From GCA-2731375 sp002731375 (GTDB lineage Bacteria; Pseudomonadota; Alphaproteobacteria; GCA-2731375), in NCBI GenBank assembly GCA_030752605.1, contig JASMDX010000064.1, positions 1 through 64,000 on the forward strand: a stretch of DNA of 64,000 nt, read 5' to 3'. A program made the position numbers and the translations under genes. Positions 1 through 8,106 of this stretch are shown piece by piece. The first letter of the stretch is position 1. Each line of letters starts with the position of its first letter. The notes beneath the pieces were generated by a model. The model made no database searches. It was not told the DNA's origin and was given only the letters and a program-made list of their open reading frames with translations.

Positions 1-197
1 GGGGAATCACAATCGAGCCGAAAAGTGAATCAGAAACGCAAGAAGACGATCGCCAACACAGCACTTTCTTGCAATCTCAATTACTTCAAATCGCCGAAAA
101 TCAGAGGCATGGCAACGCTGTCCGAGTTCTTAACAGACGACAAATTGATTCCAATTTTATACTGTTTGATCTAGGCGTTTGGCGCCATAAGTGGCTG

Positions 198-503
198 CTA
201 GTCTACGGCGGTCGCCTCGGCGGCGGGCGCCGCCTTCGCGACGGCGCGTTTCAGGCGGCGTGCCTTGAGGGACAGCTGGCTATCCTTGGCAGCGGTCAAA
301 TAGGCGTCCAGGCCGCCCTTTTTTTCCACCGTACGCAGGGCGGATACACAAACCTTCAAACGGATAGCACGGCCCAGGGCATCCGAGTGCAGCGCCATTT
401 CCTGCACATTCGGCAGGAACCGCCGCCGTGTTTTGTTGTGAGCATGTGAAACGTTATTGCCCGTCAACACGCCTTTACCGGTAAGTTCGCAACGCCGCGC
501 CAT
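198..503 (-). CDS. rpmB: 50S ribosomal protein L28
   Basis: Structural protein of the large ribosomal subunit, 101 residues. The N-terminus MARRCELTGKGVLTGNNVSH and the following HNKTRRRFLPNV are the conserved L28 signature; the Lys/Arg/Ala-rich C-terminal tail is typical of the longer alphaproteobacterial form (the E. coli protein is about 78 residues). The frame stays open 27 codons further upstream, but the ATG at 503 is where family homology begins, so that start is chosen. It stands alone, with no recognisable gene on either side inside the window. Confidence 0.96.
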   Translation of the reverse strand: MARRCELTGKGVLTGNNVSHAHNKTRRRFLPNVQEMALHSDALGRAIRLKVCVSALRTVEKKGGLDAYLTAAKDSQLSLKARRLKRAVAKAAPAAEATAVD

Positions 504-907
504 GATATCAATCGTCCCAATAGATCCGGCGGCGGAAGTACCGGCGGAGCGGCGTTTTTTAGGCAAATCAAAGGCTCGCGTCAAGTACGTTAGCGAGGTG
601 GCGGTGAGAAAAATCGTGGTTGCAGTACAACGCCCAGCCGGGATGCATACACGATATATTTGGCACCGTTCAAGATTATGATCGCCGATTGATTATGTAA
701 TTATTTCGTTGCACGAACATAGTCACCCGAAGACACTCGAAATGAGTAATTTCTGTATCTTACGACGCGCGAACCCGCAGCAACCGTGCGGCGGCAACGT
801 ATCTGCAAGGGATGAAGCCGTTACTGATCGAAAACGGGCCAACCAAATTGCTATTTCGGTCGTGCTAAACTTTCCTGGCCTCATCCGGATTTTGATAGGG
901 GCGCAAG

Positions 908-1132
908 ATGAAGAAGCAGAATTTTACGGCATAGTCGGGCATGGCTGCGTTAACAGTATTATTGTCGGCCTGTTTCGACGACCCTGATGTAGGGCTGCAA
1001 TCGGTAACAGCAGCCCCGGAAGGCATTATGCCGACTGGGCTCATGATAAAAGACAATGCCACGGGTCCTGCGGCAAGAGGTCAATTTGCACTTATGAGTA
1101 TGGGCCAGCTCAAGAAAGCACTGCAGGATTAA
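908..1132 (+). pseudogene. small lipoprotein-like reading frame with an in-frame TAG
   Basis: From ATG 908, preceded by a purine-rich stretch (AGGGGCGCAAG), the frame reads MKKQNFTA, then TAG at 932-934, then SGMAALTVLLSACFDDP and about 45 further residues to TAA. A basic start, a hydrophobic core and an LSAC lipobox with Cys followed by acidic residues look like a lipoprotein signal peptide broken by one nonsense codon. Translation could also begin at ATG 941, giving a 63-residue protein with no basic n-region. The mature part is not recognised. The region from 504 to 907 holds nothing else I can identify beyond the presumed rpmB promoter. Confidence 0.3.
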
Positions 1133-1135
1133 GGT

Positions 1136-1249
1136 GGCATCACGATACAGATGCGGTAGCAGATCCAGATCAACCGCCTTTTCAATAAACGCGTCGACGT
1201 ACTGGCCGAGACCGCCTGCCTCCAACCAACTTCCGATATCGTCCGCCAC
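1136..1249 (-). pseudogene. remnant of a SAM-domain adenylate/guanylate cyclase N-terminus
   Basis: From a GTG at 1249 the frame reads MADDIGSWLEAGGLGQYVDA, then FIEKAVDLDLLPHL. This is the sterile alpha motif pattern found at the N-terminus of many alphaproteobacterial class III cyclases with TPR repeats (W, GL..Y...F, DLD.L..L). Homology stops after about 35 residues, and no cyclase catalytic domain follows. A TATAAT-like hexamer lies about 25-30 bases upstream (1275-1280, minus strand), possibly the old promoter. Interpreted as the stub left by a large deletion. Confidence 0.45.
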
Positions 1250-1344
1250 GGCGTCCCATCCCTTTTGCAGAGGGATTATAGCATATTATGACTTTTTCGC
1301 GGCGCTGAAGATGCCGTCAGCCTTCCTGCTATCCAATGGAAGCT

Positions 1345-2337
1345 TCAATCCGCCCGCTTCAAAAACGCCGCAAGAATTTCCCGTGCCGCCGCCGATGGCG
1401 TGATCTCGCCCGCGCCGACCTGTTCCTCGCGCGCCGCGATCAACGGAGCCAGAGCCTCGCCCGATTTCAATTCGGCCATTAGGTCATCCTGAATTTCTTC
1501 CCACAGCCAGCGCCGGGCCTGGGCGGCGCGGCTAGCCTGGCCATCGCCTTTTGCCGTCAGAACTGTCTGCAAACGCTGCATGGCCTGCCAGATCTCGGCC
1601 AGGCCCTGCCCCCGCAAGGCCGAAGCCAACAGGACCTCGACCTCCCAGCCCGGCGTTTTTGGCCGGATCAGATTGAGGGCATTCCGGTAGTCCGCCGCGG
1701 CATGGTTGGCGGCATCGACAAAAGCACCGTCAGCCTTGTTCACCACCAACAGATCTGCCAGTTCCATGATGCCGCGCTTGATGCCCTGCAATTCATCGCC
1801 GCCCCCCGGCGCCACCAACAGCAGGAACATATCAACCATGTCAGCGACCGCGTATTCCGACTGTCCCACGCCGACAGTCTCGACGATCGTTACGTCATGG
1901 CCGGCCGCCTCCACCAGGGCCATGGCCTCGCGGGTGCGCCGGGCCACGCCGCCCAGGGAACGCCCGGCCGGCGAGGGCCGGATAAAGGCGTTGGGGGCGC
2001 GGGATAAATCCTCCATGCGGGTTTTGTCGCCCAGGATGGAGCCGCCGGTGCGTGACGACGACGGATCCACCGCCAGCACCGCGATCCGCAAGCCCAGGGC
2101 CGTAAGGTGGCCGCCAAACGCCTCGATAAATGTTGACTTACCGACCCCCGGCGCTCCGGTAATGCCAATGCGGATGGACGTCTTGGTGTTTCCGGGCAAG
2201 ACCGCCAACAGTGCCTCGGCCTGGCGGCGGTGATCGGGGCGGGTCGATTCCACCAGCGTGATGGCGCGCGCCAGCGTGCGGCGGTCACCCGCGGCAACGG
2301 CCGCAGCCATGGCGATAGCATCAAAATCTTGTTTCAT
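1345..2337 (-). CDS. meaB: methylmalonyl-CoA mutase-associated GTPase MeaB (ArgK/MMAA family)
   Basis: G3E-family P-loop GTPase that in known systems gates cofactor loading and protects adenosylcobalamin-dependent methylmalonyl-CoA mutase. 330 residues, the usual family length. Visible motifs: Walker A GAPGVGKST, the switch region DPSSSRTGGSILGDKTRM, ETVGVGQSE, and the base-recognition NKAD. The frame is open upstream to 2592, but that 85-residue extension lacks homology, and ATG 2337 begins the typical MeaB N-terminus. No mutase gene is adjacent, so its client must be encoded elsewhere. It is transcribed away from hldE. Confidence 0.93.
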   Translation of the reverse strand: MKQDFDAIAMAAAVAAGDRRTLARAITLVESTRPDHRRQAEALLAVLPGNTKTSIRIGITGAPGVGKSTFIEAFGGHLTALGLRIAVLAVDPSSSRTGGSILGDKTRMEDLSRAPNAFIRPSPAGRSLGGVARRTREAMALVEAAGHDVTIVETVGVGQSEYAVADMVDMFLLLVAPGGGDELQGIKRGIMELADLLVVNKADGAFVDAANHAAADYRNALNLIRPKTPGWEVEVLLASALRGQGLAEIWQAMQRLQTVLTAKGDGQASRAAQARRWLWEEIQDDLMAELKSGEALAPLIAAREEQVGAGEITPSAAAREILAAFLKRAD

Positions 2338-2479
2338 ACAGTTTCTCGTTCCGGGCGCACCATAGCCAATCAAGGCCATAGCGCCAAGTATTGGGGTGCC
2401 AAGCATCGATCCCCTGCCACGGGGAGTGCGGCCAGAAGCGCCGCTTGGAGACAGCCGCAGGGGCACTGAAGCACGATTG

Positions 2480-2680
2480 TTGTTCATGGGCAGGCTCAGC
2501 CATGAAAAAGGTATCGGCAAGCTTTTCGAGGCCCTAAGCAGCGGTGCCCTGGCCAATCTCGACTGGACGGCGGTAATCGCGGGCGATGACAAAAATTACC
2601 GCCCGATGATTTCAAACACCCTGGAATTCTGCCCCCATTTGGTGTACCCGATAGAACATGGAGAAGGCAAAGCATCATGA
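2480..2680 (+). pseudogene. internal fragment of a GT4-family glycosyltransferase
   Basis: The reading frame contains LLFMGRLSHEKGIGKLFEAL followed by LDWTAVIAGD. This is the start of the C-terminal nucleotide-sugar binding domain of group 1 (GT4) glycosyltransferases (GRLS.EKG...L..A, then .W...IAGD). The N-terminal acceptor domain and everything after the IAGD strand, including the E-x7-E motif, are missing. The open frame begins at a GTG near 2396 and its TGA (2678-2680) overlaps the hldE ATG (2677) in an ATGA arrangement. That suggests the intact ancestor was translationally coupled to hldE, consistent with a lipopolysaccharide core glycosyltransferase. Confidence 0.5.
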
Positions 2681-4191
2681 ACGATAGTCCGGCAATGCTT
2701 AGGCTGTTGGAGCGGTTCCATTTGGCACGGATCATCTGTCTAGGCGATCTGATGCTGGACCGCTATGTCTATGGCACCGTCGAGCGTATCTCGGCGGAGG
2801 CGCCGATCCCCATTATTCGGGACGAACGGAACGAGAGCGTGCTGGGCGGCGTCGGCAACGTGGCACGCAATATCGCCGCCGCCGGCGGCCAGGCTCATCT
2901 GCTGGCCCTGAACGGTGATGATGCCGCGGGCGCCGAAGTGGCCGCACAGCTTGCGGCCATGGCCGGTGCTGGCGCCGGGATTAGTACCGATCTGGTAACC
3001 CGTCCGGGCCGGCCGACGACGGTTAAAACCCGTTATATAGCGGCCGGCCAGCAATTGCTGCGGGCGGACCGGGAAACCACTGATGCCATCAACACCGCCG
3101 ACGGCGAGACGCTGCTGTCCCATCTGGATGCCGCCCTGACCGGGGCCGAAGTGCTGGTATTGTCGGACTATGGCAAGGGCGTCCTGAGCGATGATCTCCT
3201 CGCCGCCGCCATCGCACGTGCCCGCGCCGCTAACGTCACCACGGTCGCCGATCCGAAACGCCATGACCTCTCGGCCTATGGGGGAGTGGATTTCTTAAAG
3301 CCGAACCGGGCCGAACTGACCGCTGCCACCGGGCTGCCGTGTGACAGCGACGAACAAGTTACCCGCGCCGCCCGTGCCGTGATGCAACAATGCGATATTG
3401 GCGCCATACTGGTCAGCCGCTCGGAACAGGGCATGAGCCTTATCACCAAGGACGGCGATCCGGTGCATCTGCCCGTGCGCGCGCCGGAAGTCTTCGATGT
3501 CTCGGGCGCCGGCGATACGGTGGTAGCCATTTTCGCCCTGGCGCTGGCCGCCGGCTCCGCGCCCATGCTGGGCGCGCAACTGGCCAATCTGGCCGGCGCC
3601 ATCGTCGTGGGCAAGGTCGGCACCGCCGCCGTAAGCCAGGACGAATTGGCCAACGGCGTCCTAAGCGCCGATCTGACCCGGTCCGAAGACAAGGTCGTTT
3701 CCGCCGCCATGGCCGGGGCCGATGTGGAACGCTGGCGAGCCAATGGCTTGCGGGTCGGTTTCACCAACGGTTGTTTCGATCTGCTGCATCCCGGCCATAT
3801 TTCGCTTTTGAATGAGGCCAAGAGCCTTTGCGACCGCCTGATCGTCGCCATCAATGACGATGCCTCGGTGCGGCGCCTGGGAAAGGGTGAAGGCCGCCCG
3901 GTACAGGCGGAGGCCGCGCGCGCGCTAGTGCTGGCTTCGCTGGCCACGGTCGACCGGGTTTTGATATTCGCCGAAGACACGCCTATCCCCTTGCTGGAAC
4001 AGTTGCGCCCGGACGTCCTGATCAAGGGTGGCGACTACGACATCGCGGGTGTGGTCGGGGGCGATATCGTGCAGGCCTATGGCGGCGATGTGAAGCTAGC
4101 GGGTTTCCTCGACGGACACAGCTCCACCGCCGTGATAGCGCGCATGGACGCGGGTGCAGGCGACAAAACCGATTCGGGCGGCGGGAATTGA
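2677..4191 (+). CDS. hldE: bifunctional heptose-7-phosphate kinase / heptose-1-phosphate adenylyltransferase
   Basis: Makes ADP-heptose for the lipopolysaccharide inner core: phosphorylates heptose 7-phosphate at C1, then transfers AMP. 504 residues. The N-terminal PfkB/ribokinase domain (about 1-320) shows GGVGNVARN, LSDYGKG, and DVSGAGDTVVA with the catalytic Asp. The C-terminal cytidylyltransferase-fold domain (about 355-490) shows GFTNGCFDLLHPGHISLL with the HxGH motif, and a GGDY segment. Both halves look intact. Its ATG overlaps the stop of the glycosyltransferase remnant, and it is followed without a gap by an FAD oxidoreductase, so it probably heads a three-gene operon. Confidence 0.95.
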   Translation: MNDSPAMLRLLERFHLARIICLGDLMLDRYVYGTVERISAEAPIPIIRDERNESVLGGVGNVARNIAAAGGQAHLLALNGDDAAGAEVAAQLAAMAGAGAGISTDLVTRPGRPTTVKTRYIAAGQQLLRADRETTDAINTADGETLLSHLDAALTGAEVLVLSDYGKGVLSDDLLAAAIARARAANVTTVADPKRHDLSAYGGVDFLKPNRAELTAATGLPCDSDEQVTRAARAVMQQCDIGAILVSRSEQGMSLITKDGDPVHLPVRAPEVFDVSGAGDTVVAIFALALAAGSAPMLGAQLANLAGAIVVGKVGTAAVSQDELANGVLSADLTRSEDKVVSAAMAGADVERWRANGLRVGFTNGCFDLLHPGHISLLNEAKSLCDRLIVAINDDASVRRLGKGEGRPVQAEAARALVLASLATVDRVLIFAEDTPIPLLEQLRPDVLIKGGDYDIAGVVGGDIVQAYGGDVKLAGFLDGHSSTAVIARMDAGAGDKTDSGGGN

Positions 4192-4193
4192 CG

Positions 4194-5369
4194 ATGACGG
4201 CAGCCGACGTTCGGGTCGACGTCGTCATTATCGGCGGCGGCATCGCCGGCCTTTGGCTACTCGATACATTACAAGACGCCGGCTACTCCGCCCTGGTCCT
4301 TAACAAGGGTGCCCTGGGCCAAGGGCAATCCATCGCGGCCCAAGGCATCATTCATGGTGGCACCAAATATTTCGGCGAGTCCGCCGTGCCCGATCTAGCG
4401 CCCATGCCGGAACGTTGGCGGGCCAGTCTTACCGGCCAGAAAGGCCCCGACCTTAGCGCGGCGACAGCCTTGGCCGACGCCATGCTGATGTGGGTGCCGC
4501 CGCAACCCGCCGGCGCCATATTAACCGGCTTCGCCAAAGGCATGATGCGCCGCAGGATGCGAAAGCGCGCCGCTGGCGACCGCCCCTCGGTATTGCCCCA
4601 AGATAGTAGCGGCGATCTGTTGGATGTTGACGAAGCGGTCATCGACGTGCCGTCGGTTCTAACCGCATTGCGAAACCTGCATTCCGAGCGGGTCCGCGCT
4701 TTGCCCGCAGGTGACGCCCCACGCCTGGCTGAACATGACGGCGGCATGGAGATCACTGCCGGTCCGGCCAAGATCTATGCACAACGGCTGATCCTGGCAG
4801 CGGGCGCGGGTAACGAAAAACTGTTAGCCGCCGCCGGAATGAAGGAAATCGCCTGCCAACGCCGTCCATTGCGGCAAATAATTATTCGTGGCATGGCGCA
4901 GCCCATCTATCTCCATTGCATGGGCCTGAACCCGAAACCCTTGGCGACCGTAACCTCGCACCCGGACGGCGCCGGGGGTTATTATTGGTATGTTGGCGGC
5001 CTATTGGCGGAGCAGGGTGTGGCCCAGACGCCGGAACAATTGATAGCGACAGCAAAGGGCGAATTGTCCCAGCTATTGCCGGGAGCTGATTTTTCCAAGG
5101 CGGCATGGTCAACCTTTCACGTCGACCGCGCGGAACCCACCGGCCATGGCGGTCTGCGGCCCTCATCCGCAATAGCCCGCCGCAAAGGCGCAGTGATCGT
5201 CGGATGGCCCACGAAACTGGCCCTGGCACCGGTGCTGGGGGACAAGATCTTGGCTATGTTGCGAGCGGAGGCACTGCATCCCGGCGCCGATGAAATAGGC
5301 GGCCTCGCCGCCCTGCCCGCACCCGGTATCGCGCCACCGCCTTGGCGGGAGGCACGGCAATGGAGCTGA
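4194..5369 (+). CDS. FAD-dependent oxidoreductase (DAO / glycine oxidase-like family)
   Basis: Flavoprotein of the DadA/glycine-oxidase/SoxB superfamily, about 391 residues. The N-terminus has the Rossmann FAD motif GGGIAGLWLLD, and the middle has LILAAGAG, the second FAD-contact segment. The substrate is not evident. ATG 4194 is chosen; an in-frame TTG at 4188 would overlap the hldE stop (4189-4191). Its own stop overlaps the next start by 10 bases, so hldE, this gene and the aldo/keto reductase form one transcription unit. A link to sugar or surface-polysaccharide metabolism is only suggested by position. Confidence 0.8.
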   Translation: MTAADVRVDVVIIGGGIAGLWLLDTLQDAGYSALVLNKGALGQGQSIAAQGIIHGGTKYFGESAVPDLAPMPERWRASLTGQKGPDLSAATALADAMLMWVPPQPAGAILTGFAKGMMRRRMRKRAAGDRPSVLPQDSSGDLLDVDEAVIDVPSVLTALRNLHSERVRALPAGDAPRLAEHDGGMEITAGPAKIYAQRLILAAGAGNEKLLAAAGMKEIACQRRPLRQIIIRGMAQPIYLHCMGLNPKPLATVTSHPDGAGGYYWYVGGLLAEQGVAQTPEQLIATAKGELSQLLPGADFSKAAWSTFHVDRAEPTGHGGLRPSSAIARRKGAVIVGWPTKLALAPVLGDKILAMLRAEALHPGADEIGGLAALPAPGIAPPPWREARQWS

Positions 5370-6130
5370 GATCGCTTGGCCCAAGAGGTCCCTCGGTCAG
5401 TGCCCTGGCCCTGGGCAGCACCAAATTCGGCCGCCGCGAAGGCGTCAAATATCCCAATGATTTTGCCTTGCCCTCCGATGGCCAACTGGCCGATCTATTG
5501 GCGCTGGCAAAGGCAGAAGGCGTCAACCTGGTGGATACCGCGCCCGCCTACGGCAGCAGCGAAACGCGCATCGGCGTCCTGATCGGCGCCGACGAACATT
5601 GGCGGATCGCCACCAAGGTGGGCGAGACATTCGTTGATGGGTGCTCCCATTTTGATTTCTCACCTAGCGCCATCCGCACCAGCGTGGAACGTAGCCGGCG
5701 GCATTTGCGCCGGGACGTGCTTGACATCGTGCTGCTGCATTTGTCCGATAACGACAGCGAAATTCTACGAGACGGCGCCGCTGTCGAGACTTTGTTGGAG
5801 CTGCGCGAAAAAGGCGTGATTACCGCCGTTGGGGCATCAACGAAAAATCTCGCGGCGGGGCTGGTGGCCGTGGAACAATGCGATCTGGTGATGATTACCT
5901 TGAACCCGGCGGATCAAACGCAGCAGCCGGTGTTGACGACGGCACATGACGCCGGCAAGGGGATCTTAATAAAAAAGCCGTTGGATAGCGGACATCACGA
6001 CAATATACCCGATGCCTTGGCGGGTTTGGTACAAGAAGCAGGTGTTAGCAGTGTCGTCGTGGGAACGATCAACCCCGCTCACCTGGCCGACAATTGCACG
6101 GCCGTTCGACGGGCACTGAGCAGTGAATAA
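5360..6130 (+). CDS. aldo/keto reductase
   Basis: NAD(P)-dependent oxidoreductase with a TIM-barrel fold, 256 residues. The family motifs are in order: LALGSTKFGR at the N-terminus, NLVDTAPAYGSSE carrying the catalytic Asp and Tyr, IATKVGE with the Lys, and IVLLHLSD with the His. It resembles the D-threo-aldose 1-dehydrogenase-like branch more than the larger AKR1 type, and is slightly short for the family (260-330). It starts at ATG 5360, overlapping the upstream FAD gene by 10 bases, and closes the hldE transcription unit. The substrate is unknown. Confidence 0.85.
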   Translation: MELRSLGPRGPSVSALALGSTKFGRREGVKYPNDFALPSDGQLADLLALAKAEGVNLVDTAPAYGSSETRIGVLIGADEHWRIATKVGETFVDGCSHFDFSPSAIRTSVERSRRHLRRDVLDIVLLHLSDNDSEILRDGAAVETLLELREKGVITAVGASTKNLAAGLVAVEQCDLVMITLNPADQTQQPVLTTAHDAGKGILIKKPLDSGHHDNIPDALAGLVQEAGVSSVVVGTINPAHLADNCTAVRRALSSE

Positions 6131-6229
6131 GAAGTCGCCAAAGAAAAAGGTTCGGGCATAGGAACGATGGTAAGGCGGCGGCCGGCCTGGCGCTTGGCTC
6201 CCGCCTGTTTTCCCGCCGTCCGGAAGCGG

Positions 6230-6670
6230 TCAAGGCCCCGGGTCCTCCCAACGCCTGAGACGTTTCGCGGCTGCGCGGGCAAAGCGCAGGGTAACCTCGC
6301 GCCGCCGGCTGGCATGCAGCGCCTTGGAGTTGCCAGGCGCCGGACGGGCGATATCGCCAGAATAGGCATCAGCCAGAATTATTCCCGGTTCGTCAGGTAA
6401 TATCTCTACTGGAAAGTCCAGGGGTACCGCGAAATAGAACAGATCGCAATAGTCGAGATATTCCGGCCATTTCTGATCCGATCTAAAATCCACCACGCTG
6501 CACTTGATCTCGACAATAGCGATGCGGCCCTTGCGGTCGATTCCGGCCAGATCGGCCCGGCGGCCGGAGCGCAGGGTAAATTCGGTCAGACTGTCATAAC
6601 CCAGATGGGTCAACAGCCGGCCCACGCCACGGGCCAATTTCTGTGCCGTGTCATTGCGGGGCGCCGCCAT
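6230..6670 (-). CDS. mmcB: MmcB family DNA repair protein
   Basis: 146-residue protein matching the alphaproteobacterial MmcB family, described in Caulobacter as a LexA-regulated protein contributing to mitomycin C resistance. A PD-(D/E)xK-like core is visible: RRADLAGIDRKG supplies the Asp and IAIVEIKCS supplies ExK, followed by DFRSDQKWPEYLDYCD. It is the last gene of a minus-strand run with the DUF6285 protein and two phosphotransferases (8-base gap). I saw no clear LexA box upstream, so co-transcription with the run is as likely as SOS control. Confidence 0.82.
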   Translation of the reverse strand: MAAPRNDTAQKLARGVGRLLTHLGYDSLTEFTLRSGRRADLAGIDRKGRIAIVEIKCSVVDFRSDQKWPEYLDYCDLFYFAVPLDFPVEILPDEPGIILADAYSGDIARPAPGNSKALHASRRREVTLRFARAAAKRLRRWEDPGP

Positions 6671-6678
6671 AAAGGATG

Positions 6679-7041
6679 CTAACCCCGTTGGATCAGGTAT
6701 TTGGGATTTGCCAGGGCGATCTTGTCCTCGGCGGTCTTGCGCAGATGGTCGAGCACCGCGCCCCGCTTGTCATCCATCTCTCCCGAACGAATGGCTCGTG
6801 ACAGGGCTGCGTTCATCTCTCCCAGGTCGCTGTCCTGACCCAACAGATCCCGCAAGCGCTCCAACTCGGCAGCATCCATGGGGCCACCTTCCGCCATGGT
6901 TCGTTCAACAATCGCCAGGGCATTAATGGCGACCCGGGTGTGAAAGGCCAGCTGCCCTTCAACATTCGGGGTAACATGATCGGCCAGGAATTCGCGCACC
7001 GCCTCAACCAGTTCGGCGGCGGTGGGTCTATCGGTCGGCAT
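6679..7041 (-). CDS. DUF6285 protein, LvaB-like partner of a hydroxyacyl-CoA kinase
   Basis: 120-residue, largely helical protein. The N-terminal half (TAAELVEAVREFLADHV, then FHTRVAINALAIVERTM) is the DUF6285 signature. In the Pseudomonas levulinate operon the small protein LvaB, which I recall as this family, is needed by the kinase LvaA to phosphorylate 4-hydroxyacyl-CoA. Here it lies 18 bases downstream of two LvaA-type kinases, which fits a kinase-partner role. The biochemical function is inferred from that system; the family assignment itself is fairly secure. Confidence 0.78.
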   Translation of the reverse strand: MPTDRPTAAELVEAVREFLADHVTPNVEGQLAFHTRVAINALAIVERTMAEGGPMDAAELERLRDLLGQDSDLGEMNAALSRAIRSGEMDDKRGAVLDHLRKTAEDKIALANPKYLIQRG

Positions 7042-7059
7042 TCTTAGGTCCTTCCATGC

Positions 7060-8106
7060 TCAATCAAGCAATTGCAACAGATCGTATTCGGTTTCCGCCG
7101 CCCTACGGCCGATGCCGGCATATTCAACGGTGCGCTGCTCCCCATCAAGATGGGTAAAGCAGAGGATCATGCACAGGATGCCCCAGCGCAGGGTGCCAAA
7201 GACCTGCCAGAAGTAGATTTCCTCCGCATCAAGACGGCCACCGCCAGCTGCTTCATAACCGTCAATCATATCGGCAACATCGCCAAAACCGCCGACGATG
7301 TTGTCGTGATAGCCATAGCGCCAGGAGCGCACGCACATCCAGCCAAGGTCGCTGCCGGGATTGCCCAGATGGGCGGATTCCCAATCCAGCACGCCGATCA
7401 GGCCGTCCCGATCGACCAGAATATTGCCATTGCGGAAATCCCCATGGCAGAGCGCATAACGCTCGCCCGCCAATTCCAAACGTTCCTGCAACCAGCGAAA
7501 GCCGTATTCAAAACCGGCATGGGGTTGGTGAAAGGAATCCATGATGGCACGGTAATGCAGCAATTCCTCGGCCGCCGGCAAACCCCGCATGGCAGGCAGA
7601 TTCTCCATAGGAATCGTGTGGAAGCGCCCAGCCGCATGGCCAATTTGATAGGCCAGCTTTGGCCGGGCGCGGGCATAGGCATCGTCCCGTACGATCCGCC
7701 GGCCCAGGGCCTCACCCACCAGACGATGGCTAAAGAAGCCTTCAGTGGTACGTTCGGCTTTGTGTAAAAAGAACGGCACCTTGGGCATGGGCACACCGAC
7801 CTCGCCGGCTAGCTGCAGCAACCGTCCCTCGACCAAGCGCCCCACGTTCAAGCGGCCTTCGGGCACGCCTTCGAACTTCTTTTCTACCTGGCGGTCCATG
7901 GGATCGCGCTTCAAGATCAAGGGCTGGCGCGCGCCATCAGGCTTCAGGGCATCAAACGACCAGGTCTCGCGGCTGGCCCCGCCGGACAGACGGGCCAGAC
8001 CCTCGACCTCGGTGCCCGTACCATATTCCTCGGCCAACCTCTCGCACAAAACCGCCGCCAACTGTTCGCCAGCGCTAAGTTTTGGGTCTTGCACCGCCTC
8101 GGCCAT
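7060..8106 (-). CDS. phosphotransferase family protein (LvaA/ACAD10-11-like kinase), copy 1
   Basis: Aminoglycoside-phosphotransferase-fold kinase, 348 residues. Visible: LARLSGGASRETWSFD with the glycine-rich segment, LILKRDP with the nucleotide-binding Lys, the catalytic loop CHGDFRNGNILVD, and the metal-binding GVLDWESAHLGNPGSDLGW. This subfamily accompanies acyl-CoA dehydrogenases (as in human ACAD10/11 and bacterial LvaA) and phosphorylates hydroxyacyl-CoAs rather than antibiotics. The frame extends upstream to 8256, but ATG 8106 starts the homology and overlaps the stop of copy 2 by one base. It is a tandem paralogue of copy 2. Confidence 0.86.
   Translation of the reverse strand: MAEAVQDPKLSAGEQLAAVLCERLAEEYGTGTEVEGLARLSGGASRETWSFDALKPDGARQPLILKRDPMDRQVEKKFEGVPEGRLNVGRLVEGRLLQLAGEVGVPMPKVPFFLHKAERTTEGFFSHRLVGEALGRRIVRDDAYARARPKLAYQIGHAAGRFHTIPMENLPAMRGLPAAEELLHYRAIMDSFHQPHAGFEYGFRWLQERLELAGERYALCHGDFRNGNILVDRDGLIGVLDWESAHLGNPGSDLGWMCVRSWRYGYHDNIVGGFGDVADMIDGYEAAGGGRLDAEEIYFWQVFGTLRWGILCMILCFTHLDGEQRTVEYAGIGRRAAETEYDLLQLLD

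Noticed and set aside
1..197. Open frames across the first 190 bases on the plus strand
   Set aside because: Three readings are partly open, but none shows a family motif. The segment downstream of rpmB is treated as intergenic.
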